The notes under the pieces are model-generated. The model was not told the origin of the DNA, searched no databases, and saw only the letters and a list, made by a program, of their open reading frames with translations. Below are positions 1-10,242 of a DNA stretch of 64,000 nt, piece after piece; the first letter of the stretch is position 1; the number at the start of each line of letters is the position of its first letter. Source of the stretch: Aegilops tauschii subsp. strangulata (lineage: Eukaryota > Streptophyta > Magnoliopsida > Poales > Poaceae); NCBI RefSeq assembly GCF_002575655.3, contig NC_053037.3, positions 317,963,294 through 318,027,293 of the forward strand. Reading direction: 5' to 3'. Made by a program: the position numbers and the translations under genes.

Positions 1-852
1 AAATGGAGGGTGTGGCTTGCATGGGGTAGATGAAATCACCGGGAAGAAGTGCGAGAAGCTCGCGGAAAGAATCGTCCGAAAACGTTCTCACTCGGAGGGG
101 GGCTGATTAAGGCAAGGGAAAAATAGTCATTTTCAGAATGTTAACACATGGTGAAAATGATACCAACGGAACGGCCTTGACAAGACGAAGAAGTGGGCTT
201 TGGAATCACCTCATTCGGAGTTAGGAGCAAAAAGTTATGACCAGAGGAGTGCCAGGGACCAATCTGTAAAAATATATCCACAAACAGGCCCCTGAGTGGA
301 AAAACAGAAAACGCATTTTGAGGGAATACACCTTCGCTGCAGAGAAAACGGTATTCGGGCTGAGAACTGCGCCAGAGTACGTTTTCCTGAACAAAAAGCG
401 TATTTCTCAAAAGTCGTCTCCACATATCAACGTCATCAGCACCTCGTCAACGCGGGCTTAGGCTGACATGTGGGGCCCGCGGGGAGAAGGGGGCCCGCCT
501 GGCCTCTGTCTTCTTCTTCCTCGCCCTACTCCCGCACGGGACAGAGGAGGCAGGGGGAGGGCGCGTCACCGGCGACGGGCCGGCCGGCTCCGGCCGTCTC
601 TGGCGAGGGCGAAGCCACCGGTGGGCTTGGGAGGCCTCGCCGCCTCCATTCAGAGAGGAAGCGGGCGCCGGGGAGAGCTAGGGCGGCCGCGGCTTGGAGA
701 CAACAGAGGACGGGGCGGCGGCCAAACGTGGCTCCGGCGACGAGGCGAGTAGGTGGGGATGGTCGCCGGAGTGCGGTGGTAGTTCTGGTGGAGAGGAGGG
801 GGCGAGAGAAGCTCGACAGGGTGCCAATTTAGGCGAGCTGAGGCGGCGGCCA
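1..852 (-). mobile_element. Element A, 3' LTR, left part (LARD-like)
   Basis: This stretch matches 37375-38225 nearly base for base. It is the left piece of the 3' LTR of minus-strand element A; the rest of this LTR lies before base 1 and, after the insertion of element C, at 30286-32120. Bases about 470-850 form a GC-rich block which, read on the minus strand, resembles the leader and first exon of a grass gene. The ORFs that overlap here on both strands are products of this base composition and I do not call them genes. The last five bases (848-852, ggcca) are the target duplication of element C. Confidence 0.85.
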
Positions 853-3800
853 TGTAACATCCCAAAATTCTAAATTTTGGAATGTTATATTAAATAAATA
901 GTTTGGTTGATTGCTTGATTGTGGGGTGGTTGCTTGTGTGAAATTGAGTGAAATTTGAAACTTTTTGGAAAGTTAAATGAGAGGGAATGAAATGACTTTC
1001 CCAAACTTTCACTTTGCATTTTATGATCTTCATGAATTCAAATTCTTTTCATCACAAAACCCTAGAAAAAAGATGACATGACTTCTTCCATTAAATTAAA
1101 TGAAAAGGGGTTTTGAAAAGATTTGAATTCCATTTGGAACTATTTCAAATTCGGAAACTTTAAGCAACTCAATGATTTTCATGAGAGAAGTTAAAATGAC
1201 TTCTTCAAATGATAAGAAAGAGAGTTGGAAGTTTCAAAGAATCAAATTTAAAGTCCCTTTGGAATTATTTTCAAATTCGGAGTTATTTGGTTTTTATTTC
1301 AAATTATTTTTCTCCAAAAATAAAATATATGGAAAATTAGGGTAAAATGGTTCCCTACAATAGAAAAATGTAGCGAAATAAATTTGATATTATTTTTTGG
1401 TATTTTAAAATATTTATTTGGTTTTTAAATAAACTAGAAGCACTCTTTTCTTTATATAAATTTTTTGTGGATTTTATTTGACGCTAGAAAAATGTTCATG
1501 TTGTAGAAAATCTATTTTTGAAAATTTTGATATATTATATGCCTATAGTATATTTTTATTTTATCTGGTGTATTCTATTTTTATTGTCTGTAAAAAACTG
1601 TTTAAAAAAAATAGTTCCGGACCGAAATGGGCCGAAGCCCAGCCGGTCCAAGCCGCCACCGCCATCGTCCCCAACCCCGAGTCGGACTCCTCTCGGAGTC
1701 CGAGCGCCCCACGCCGCGCCGCCGCCCCCTCCTCCAAGCCGCGCCCCTCCCCTGGCCTTTATAAGGCGAGACCGCCGCCGCCGCCCCCTCTCTCCTCGTC
1801 CGCCACCAACCGTCGTCGCCGCAAGCGCGCCGCATCTCGCCGCCGCCCGCGCCTTGCCCCGCCGCCGCCGAACCCCGTCGACCCGAGGCCGAAGCCGCTT
1901 CCGCCCGCCTCGACGCCGGAGCCCTCGCGGCCGACGCCGCCGGAACCTTCCCGATCCGCCGCCCGACCCGCCAGTTTTTCCGGTCCGGTAATAAACCGCC
2001 ACGGTTTACCGGTTTTCTTTTTAGGTTTTCGGTTTTTTGATAGGTTTATTTTTCGGTTTGATCTATTTAGCGATCGTTCGTCCATTAGGGTTCGGTAGCG
2101 AACAGATTCGTTAGATTAGTTTCTGTTAGTGAGCGTTCGCTCGATAGACTTTTTTTCTGTTTATTTATGTCAGGGACCTATCCGTGAATATTTTATTTGC
2201 AGATTAGCCCCTGGTTTTAAAACGACCGCAACTTTTTACTCGTTTGTCCAAATCCAACGAAACCAACACCAATTTCTTCGTTATGATCCCCTCTATCCAG
2301 TAAAACAACTTAAACATATTTTTGAAAGTTTAAAATTTGGTTTCACACAGATTTGAATTCAAACTTCTTTTGTTCATAACTCGAGATTTATAAACCCGAT
2401 TTAGTTGATTCTTTTTGCAAATTGAAGCTCTTGATCTAAACTTTCTGATAAGGCCAAATCCACCTAATTTTGGTACTGTTAGATTTTTTTCTGTTGCAAG
2501 AGTTAATTGCTTGTTTTCGAAGTTGTCCGAGTTCTTTTCTTTGATTCTTTTGCATGAGTGCTTATGTTTGCAATTGCTTGCTTACGATAGATTGATCGGA
2601 GTGTGACGAGTAGAACTATCAGGAGTTATGAGTGCGAATCATCTTCATCAACAGTACAAGGCAAGTTCACACTTTGATCATACTTTTCATACCCAGTTTT
2701 TATGCATTAGTTTCAATCCTCAAACACTGCATGGTTAGGATTTGACAACATGTGGGTATTGGGAAGTAGTTGATGAGGTAGGAACCTATTGTCTTACATC
2801 AAACCCTGGGTATTTTATGTTACGTTTATACTACTTTTCTATGCTTGTAGACGTGGATTGGTTGTGAGATTCATGAAATATGTGAGAGCTTGTATTTAAC
2901 TAAGGGAAACTTATGGTGGCCAATTCGGCAGCTTTTTGTTCAATTTCTCGCGGAGTAAAAAAATTTATCATCAGTACGAGTCAAGGGAATGATCCCCTGG
3001 CCCAGCAATCCGGTTTTGCCTGGTTCCGAAACATAATTACTTTTTTTTGGCTACTTTAATACACATCTGGGTGGATTAGTTGGGGAACCCTGGAGCACCC
3101 AGTGGTTTGCCCGGGCACCTGGAGAACCAAGTGTTGTCCAAGGATATCCTGGAGTACTCGTGTGATCATCCTATGGTTTGCCACCCAGGCTCAAAGGGAT
3201 CATAAGATTATTCATGCTAAAAACTTCCGTGTGCAGCCACAAGCCATTATGGGCTCTGGCATAGTTGAGTATGTTGTGTGACCTCTTTCAGTGGTAGGCT
3301 AGCAGATGTAGGGAAAGTAGGTGGGACTGTCTACCCAGAGTAAATGCTTCGGAAAGACTGTGTCTCAGTCATCTGTTTCTCAAACATCATGTAGTGCAAG
3401 AAATCCAATGGAGGAGATCGAGTCTTGTGGGGAAAAGTGCGCAAACCTCTGCAGAGTGTACAAACTAATCATGGTTAGTCGTGGCCCCGGTTATGGACAT
3501 CTTGAGTATCTGGTACTTAAATTATTGATTTGATCTCATCACTTTACTTAATGAATTTGTTGGGTTATAATTATTACTTTGGGATTGAGTTGGAGGATCC
3601 TCTCAATATTTCAACAAACTTTGTAGTTAAATAAAATTTATTCTTTTGTTGTAGGGAAAACTAGCTTTATGCAAATGATAACCATAGAGCCTCCACCAGC
3701 CAAATATGCATGTAGTGATAGCCATTATTCAACATTGCTCTATAGTGTGAAATTGCCAGTACATTCAATGTACTGACCCTTTGTGGCTGCAACGTCTCAT

Positions 3801-4053
3801 GTTGGAGGAATCTTACGACGAGTAAGTGATACGTTAGGGTTACGATTTCTAGACTCAACTTTGCCGTTGGTGTTGATGGGAATCCACAACCTTGTTGTTA
3901 CTTCCGCTATTTGGATTGAGGTAATAGTATTTACATTACTTCATACATGTGATTTACCTCTGTTATAAATCCTCGAGTACTGTGTGTCAGCATACCGATC
4001 CAGGGATGACACTTAAGCACAGAGACTTGATCCATTCGGGTCGGGTCGCTACA
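853..4053 (+). repeat. Element C, 5' LTR (3201 bp)
   Basis: The LTR has 5'-TG and CA-3' ends and is followed four bases later by the primer site. A TATA-like box (1760-1764, within ccttTATAAggcg) precedes a GC-rich, gene-like leader (about 1770-1990), so transcription probably starts near 1790. A short ATG-led segment at 2627 ends in AAG followed by GCAAGT, a good GC-type splice donor, and a later GTAAGT donor lies near 3821. The leader is therefore probably spliced. A perfect palindrome AGTACATTCAATGTACT lies at 3758-3774. Compared with the 3' copy it has an extra 131 bp at 2921-3051. Confidence 0.92.
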
Positions 4054-4056
4054 AGA

Positions 4057-4068
4057 TGGTATCAGAGC
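4057..4068 (+). other. Primer binding site of element C (tRNA-iMet type)
   Basis: TGGTATCAGAGC directly downstream of the 5' LTR is complementary to the 3' end of plant initiator tRNA-Met. It fixes the LTR boundary and the plus orientation of C. Confidence 0.93.
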
Positions 4069-5280
4069 ACATGTTGACTGTAGGACGTGACCCTAGAAAC
4101 TGGCAAGCCCATAGGAAAGATTTTCTCAAAAACTTTATTTTCAAAAAGATCTTTTACCTCTCTTCTTTTCTGAGCTTTATCAAATATTCCCTTTTAGTTA
4201 GACCATACCCCTTTCCCCTTTTGACCACACGGAGATTTGACTGATGAGACCACTCCAAGAAGTACAAGATATCTGACAACTAAGGCCACTTCGGAATGAA
4301 GAGGATTTTACCGTGCATTATAATTATAGAAACTACAACAGTTGAAGACTCCGAAGACTAGGAGAATTTGAAGGCTCTGAAGAATTTCCAGATTAGTATG
4401 ACCTAGGAAGGCTACCCTTATGGAACTTGTCGGACTATTGAAGCTGTCAGTACCCGAGAATCAAGGTGTGTCGAAGAAAGACCGAAACATGGAGCGTTAA
4501 AACTCAAAGTTTTTGTCAAGAAAACCCTAAGACAGGAGATATGAACTATGGAATGATAGCTCATGTAAATGACAAGGGCAGAAACACGGCTATCCATGAT
4601 GTTATCGCCCGCTTATGCTATTGTCACCGTGCTGAGTTAAGCATGCATTTCTTCGGAAGGATTGGATGACAAAAGGGCTAATGGAGCACCTATCAGCAAA
4701 AGATGAAGTTTAACCTTAGCTGGTGTATCACCAGGACCTGGAGTATTACATCAAGAAGTTTAGGTTGGACCTGCAGGAAGTCGTATTTGACAAGGAAGCA
4801 TATCGTGAAGAACTCAGGACCCAGAAGCTGAAAGTAGCCAAGTCGGAGAAGCTAAAACCTCGAGATACTGGAGATTCGTCAGGAACTGAAGGACAGTAGA
4901 ACCATGGTTCATGCCAAGGATGTTGAAACCCAGAAGTTTGGAACGCAACTCCAGAAATATTAAAGGACGTCACGAGAGACTTCGCGTCAACAAAGATGAT
5001 CTGGCAAAAGAACTTGAGAAGGACAAGCACGATCGGAAGAAGCCATGGGAGACATGAACAAGACTTGAAGAGTTTGGCGACTTTGAAGATTTATTGACCT
5101 TTAGAAGACCACACCCCTGTTATATACCTACGTTAGATGCGACGGTTGTGAGCTGTCATTTGTTTGATGTTTTCCGACAGCCACAAATAAAAATATGTCT
5201 TTTCGAAACCATTGTTTGTATTGTGTGTATCCCTCTCTATCTCTCTTACCTCACCCCAAAACCCATGGACCCAATAGAGG
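4069..5280 (+). mobile_element. Element C internal leader and decayed gag N-terminal region
   Basis: This stretch joins the primer site to the recognisable gag part. Charged, Lys/Glu-rich fragments (for example around 4740-5040) look like a broken coiled-coil N-terminal region of gag, but stops and frame changes prevent a continuous reading. The short ORFs 4466-4669 and 5094-5294 have no recognisable domain. I infer decayed coding sequence. Confidence 0.55.
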
Positions 5281-6112
5281 ATGAATGGAGATGAGCTTAT
5301 ATTTTCTGGACCGATGAGTCAATTGGAGACGGACCGATGGATTCAGAACATGGAGGATCACATGAAGAATAACACTATAGCTGGAAAGGATATGACCCAG
5401 CATGCTCTTCAGTGCTTTGAAAGAGGTGCCGCTATTGGGTGGAGGATGTACCAAACCATCAATGGATGACAAAGAGTAACCACTTAGGAAGAATTTAAGT
5501 TGACTCTGCTAAAGTCTCGGCTTGTGTACTAGAAATTGAAGACTTATGGAAATGATATGAAGAAACCTTGTGCATGCAAGCTCTGTGGAGAAATAGGACA
5601 CAACCATAAAGAACACAAGGATGAATGCCCTCATTGTGAAGAAAGTCACCCAGCTGTAGAATGCCCAACTAGGCAGATTACTTGTTTCCTGTGTGAAGGG
5701 ACTACCCACTACCCTGCTCAGTGTCACATTTACCCCATGGTACAAAGAACCATCCAGCAGAAGAAAGAAGCAATGAAAGGAGCCCTCATGGAAATTTTAG
5801 AATAACCTGTGATGAAAGAAGAGGTGGAGGACACACCCGAAGAAGACCCAATTAAACCCTGCACCAAGTCTTGCTATTTATGTGGAGAAGAAGGACACAT
5901 CTCCCAGAATTTGTCTGAAGGGGGATCTAGTAGCATTCCCGACAGTGGAAGTAGAGTATGACCCACAAGAGATAGAAGCCCTGATTGGAAAGGAAAAGTC
6001 CATGAAGAGAAATAGATTGGATTCCAGGAACAACCCAATTTCTACAAAGAAGGACCTGAGTCATATCACATGTTTCAGGTGTAAAGATTCAGGGCACTAC
6101 TTCAGTGATTGC
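5281..6112 (+). pseudogene. gag: Element C gag relic with zinc knuckles, 5' part
   Basis: The frame beginning at 5281 gives a capsid-like stretch (62 codons, stop 5467-5469). After two further in-frame stops it continues into a Cys/His-rich region. Visible knuckles include CKLCGEIGHNHKEH, CPHCEESHPAVEC, CFLCEGTTHYPAQC (a full CX2CX4HX4C) and CYLCGEEGH. A stop at 5803-5805 and a frame change near 5915 lead to CFRCKDSGHYFSDC, at which point element B interrupts the reading (6113). Knuckles of this type bind viral-like genomic RNA in gag proteins; four or more in a row is more than the usual one or two. The gene is broken by at least three stops, one frameshift and one insertion. It continues at 18367. 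Confidence 0.8.
6108..6112. repeat. Target site duplication of element B, left copy (ATTGC)
   Basis: ATTGC at 6108-6112 is repeated exactly at 18362-18366, directly outside the two LTRs of element B. Confidence 0.95.
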
Positions 6113-8451
6113 TGTGACGCCCGGATAATTAAGCTACAGTAATCCCATGTTAATGATGCCACGTCACCACGGCCACTGTTGTTAATCTCGCGCTAGTTCA
6201 AAACCGATTCAAATTGAATTCAAAATTAAGTCAAACGGGAAAGGTTTTCAAATATTAAAACAAAAATGTTCGAGATGTCGCAAATATTCACTAACTATTT
6301 GTCATGTAGAAATCAACATCATTAAAGTTGCTAAAATGCCCCTAGGAATTAAACAATGGAACAACAGCCATATAATGGACCTTTTCTTTTTCAAAAATTA
6401 CTTAAACTATTCCAAGTGCCTTGAAACTTTTCGTACAACATCACAGTATTGTACATAATTTATGTGACAAGTTTCATATATATATATATATTGATTTGGT
6501 GGACCAATTAAATATAAAACAGTAGCTAGAGCATAATACCACCAAGATATTAGGAAAAGGGCCAAGTGCATACTGTGCACTTGAGCCCACTGGCTACAGT
6601 ACCAGCCCAGCCCACGAGGAGGTCATCCTCAACCTCCTATTCATGCCTGTCACCGTGGAGGCAGCGCACCCGTTCGAACCGCCAATGAGCACGCGTCGAT
6701 CATCCACGGCCCTTGGAGGGGATAAGGTCTCGCTCGACGCCCCCTCGACCCCTTGCAACCCTAGACAACCTCACTTTTTCCCTCTCCCGCCCTCTCTCTC
6801 GATTTTGGCGGCGCCCGAAACACCCACCGCCATGGCCGCCGTCGCCCTCGCGCTCCCTGTCGCCCCCGAGGCCAGCTAGTCCGTCCAAGACCCCCGCCGT
6901 GCTCGGCTACGTCGTCCGCGCCCACCGGACCGAGCCGGGAGCCACCGCTGCGTCACCCACGACGCCATCTTCTTCCTCTTCCTCGCCGGCGAACCTCGTC
7001 GATTCCGGTCGTCACTGCTGCTCCCGTCCCTCGCCGAGCCTTTCTTGTGCTCCCCGGTGAGAACCTGCTCGAAACCCCTCTCCTCTGGACTTGTTTCGTA
7101 GTTTCCTGCTGCTACTACCATCGCCACCGTAGCTCGTTGCCGCTGTTACAATTGATGTCGCCAAGCTCGTCATCGCCGACGCGGCCGAAGCTCCGGCCAC
7201 ACCCGTGCGCTCCCACGACCGCGACTGGCTGTGCTCGGACACACCTGCGCCCGCTAGGCCCGCTACTTGTCTGCGTCGGCCCTCACCCTCCCGCTCTCCG
7301 CGCTGCTCGCTGCTGCTTTGCTCACTCAAGCGCCTGCCCACAGCTGCTGCTGCTATCACCGTACCACATCACTGCGGCCGCCGCACTCCACCCCGCGCCC
7401 ATACGCGCTCGTGCCCACTGTCGTTACTCTGTTGGTCTGCCTGCTACTTCTTCTACTGCCGCCGTCGCTCATGCACTGCTGCTGCGCTGCCGCCATTGCT
7501 GCTTTGCTCCGCTGCTACGTAGCCGGCCACCACGCCCCGGGCAGCCCCGACTGCGCCCCCGACTCGCCTCCCGCCCTTGGCCTCGCGTGGCCGCGCCTGC
7601 CTACGCGTGGCCGCGCCCGTCGTCTCGCGCGGCCGGCCACCACCGCCGCTGCCTGCCGCCCGAGTACCGCCGGCACCAGCGCCTCTGTGCATGCGTGCAC
7701 AGCCGCGACCAGAGCCGGCTGTGTCACCGCCACATGGGGCCGGCCCTAATTAGTTTAGGGGCTAATCCCCCTTTTCTTTAAAAAAGAAAAGAAAACCCCC
7801 TTGAGTATGACTAGTAGGCCCCGCCCTATAAAAGAATTAAAAAAGGGATTACAAAAAAACAATTATTTAATTAACTAATTAATTAAGTAATTAGTTAGTA
7901 GTTTAATTAAATTAACTTAATTGACTAAAAGGTTAGACTAATCAATCCATGACACTGGGCCGCACTACCAGCTTTGACTAGTCAACAGTCAACACTTTGA
8001 CTGTTGACTGCTGAGTCAGCACCCCTCTGGTCCCACATGTCATGGACTCTGGCTAGAGTAGTAATACGTGACAAAAGTATTCTGTCTTTATTTCGAATTG
8101 AAATAATCCAGAAATTCAATAAAACTTTGTCAAATCATATAAAATAATCCGTAACTCGGATGAAAATACTTTGTACATGAAAGTTGCTCAGAACGACGAG
8201 ACGAATCCGAATACGTAGCCCGTTCGTTCGCTACACATCCCTGGCATAACAAACTCGCAACTTTTCCCCTCCGATTCATTTGTCGAAAACGGGAAACACT
8301 GGGAATACTTTCCCGGATGTTTCCCCCCTTCGCCGGTATCACCTACTACCGCGTTAGGGCACACCTAGCACCGCGCATTGTCATGTCATGCACCGTCATG
8401 CTTATGTTTGCTTTATATTTATTGTTTCTTCCCCCCTCTTCTCTCGCTAGA

Positions 8452-8524
8452 CGCCGAGACCGACGCCGCTGCTACCCAGTACGACTACGGTGTTGATGAC
8501 CCCTCCTTCTCGGCTAAGCTTCCA
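8452..8524 (+). CDS. Candidate LTR-encoded ORF, exon a (5' LTR of B)
   Basis: A pyrimidine-rich tract ending in CTAG (8451) precedes an open 25-codon stretch reading DAETDAAATQYDYG followed by VDDPSFSAKLP. It ends in CCAG directly before GCAAGC, a good GC-type donor. The phase (one base carried over) matches the acceptor of exon b at 9829. The same exon, with identical length, splice sites and phase, occurs on the minus strand of the diverged LTR F (42776-42848), where several differences are at silent third positions. Function is unknown; the peptide is acidic. The upstream exon and start codon are not identified, so this is a partial model. Confidence 0.5.
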
Positions 8525-9828
8525 GGCAAGCCCCCCTTGATCACCAGATATCGCCTATTCTTCTCTATACTGCTTGCATTAGTGTAGTGTAGCATGTTAC
8601 TGCTTTCCGTTAATCCTATTCTGCTGCATAGCCTGTCATTGTTGCTACAGTTATTACCCTTACTTGCAATCCTAAATGCTTAGTATAGGATGCTAGTATT
8701 CCATCAGTGGCCCTACACTCTTGTCCGTCTGTCATGCTATACCACTGGGCCGTGATCACTTCGGGAGGTGATCACGGGCATATGATATATACTTTATATT
8801 GTTACATTACTTATGATATTGTTCGGAGATGGGGGCTGAAGGGGCAGGTGACTCCATCCCGGTAGAGGTGGGCCTAGGTTCCAAACGGCCCCTGACTGTT
8901 ACTTTGTGGCGGAGTGACAGGGCAGGTTGAGACCACCTAGGAGAGAGGTGGGCCTGGCCCTGGTCGGCATTCGCGGATACTTAACACGCTTAACGAGATC
9001 TTGGTATTTGATCTGAGTCTGGCCACTGGCCTATACGCACTAACCAACTACGCGGGAACAGTTATGGGCACTCGACGTCGTGGTATCAGCTGAAGCCTTC
9101 GTGACGTCAGCGACTGAGCGGCACGCGCCGGATTGGAACATAAGCCTGCTCTTGTATTAAGGGGGCTAGTTCTGCTTCCGGCCGCCCACGCAACGTGCAG
9201 GTGTGCAATGGGCGATGGGCCCAGACCCCTGCGCCATAGGATTTAGACCGGCGTGGTGACCTCTCTGTTGTGCCTAGGTAGGGCTGCGACGTGTTGATCT
9301 TTCGAGGCCGGGCATGACCCAAGAAAGTGTGTCCGGCCAAATGGGATCGAGCGTGTTGGGTTATGTGGTGCACCCCTGCAGGGAAGTTTATCTATTCGAA
9401 TAGCCGCAATCTTCGGTAACAGGACGACTTGGAGTTGTACCTTAACCTTATGACAACTAGAACCGGATACTTAATAAAACACACCCTTCCAGGTGCCAGA
9501 TAGAACCCGGTGATCGCTCTCTAACAGGGCGACGAGGAGGGGATCGCCGGGTAGGTTTATGCTATGCGATGCTACTTGGTGAACTTACCATCTACTCTCT
9601 TCTACATGCTACAAGATGGAGGTGGCCTGAAGCGTAGTCTTCGACAGGATTAGCTATCCCCCTCTTATTCTGGCATTCTGCAGTTCAGTCCACCGATATG
9701 GCCCTTTACACATATACCCATACATATGTAGTGTAGCTCCTTGCTTGCGAGTACTTTGGATGAGTACTCACGGTTGCTTTTCTCCCTCTTTTCCCCCTTT
9801 CCCTTCTACCTGGTTGTCGCAACCAGAT

Positions 9829-9927
9829 GCTGGAGCCCAGGAGCCAGACGCCACCGTCGATGACGACTCCTACTACACTGGAGGTGCCTACTACTATGTG
9901 CAGGCTGCTGACGACGACCAGGAGTAG
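9829..9927 (+). CDS. Candidate LTR-encoded ORF, exon b with stop (5' LTR of B)
   Basis: A long CT-rich tract ends in CAACCAG (9828). The following exon, joined in phase to exon a, reads DAGAQEPDATVDDDSYYTG then GAYYYVQAADDDQE and stops at TAG (9925-9927). The product tail is strongly acidic with two Tyr clusters. F carries the same exon on its minus strand with only whole-codon length changes, although a CAG to TAG change truncates it there. A GTAC palindrome lies about 60 bases upstream. The roughly 300 bp after the stop, up to the LTR end, would form a 3' UTR. Confidence 0.5.
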   Translation, partial: AGAQEPDATVDDDSYYTGGAYYYVQAADDDQE

Positions 9928-10229
9928 TTTAGGAGGATCCCAGGCAGGAGGCCTGCGTCTCTTTCGATCTGTATCCTAGTTTGTGCTAGCCTTCTTAAGG
10001 CAAACTTGTTTAACTTATGTCTGTACTCAGATATTGCTGCTTTCGCTGACTCGTCTATGACCAAGCACTTGTATTCGAGCCCTCGAGACCCCTGGCTTGT
10101 ATTATGATGCTTGTATGACTTTTATTTTATTTTAGAGTTGTGTTGTGATATCTTCCCGTGAGTCCCTGATCTTGATCATACACGTTTGCTGTATGATTAG
10201 TGTACGATTAAATCGGGGGCGTCACAAGT

Positions 10230-10242
10230 TGGTATCAGAGCC
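10230..10242 (+). other. Primer binding site of element B (tRNA-iMet type)
   Basis: TGGTATCAGAGCC lies three bases after the end of the 5' LTR and is complementary to the 3' end of initiator tRNA-Met. It sets the plus orientation of B. Confidence 0.93.

Larger units (their letters stand above)
6113..10226 (+). repeat. Element B, 5' LTR (4114 bp)
   Basis: The LTR consists of an AT-rich start, a GC-rich gene-like block (about 6620-7740, containing a Kozak-like GCCATGG at 6831 and a possible splice donor at 7057), an AT-rich middle, and a 3' third with two coding-like exons (8452-8524 and 9829-9927, listed separately). A perfect 13 bp hairpin lies at 7980-8009 and a GTAC inverted repeat at 9749-9769. 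The ORFs of 115-244 codons in the GC block overlap in all frames and I regard them as compositional. It carries 199 bp (9055-9253) that are missing from the 3' LTR. Confidence 0.92.

Noticed and set aside
4057..4068. tRNA-Met gene
   Set aside because: Only the 12 bases of the primer site are present; no cloverleaf follows here or at 10230, 35600, 28334 or 45454.
7047..7781. 244-codon ORF in the GC-rich block of the B LTR
   Set aside because: Open frames overlap on all frames of this GC-rich stretch, the product is Ala/Pro/Cys/His-biased, and the 3' LTR copy is interrupted after 187 codons.
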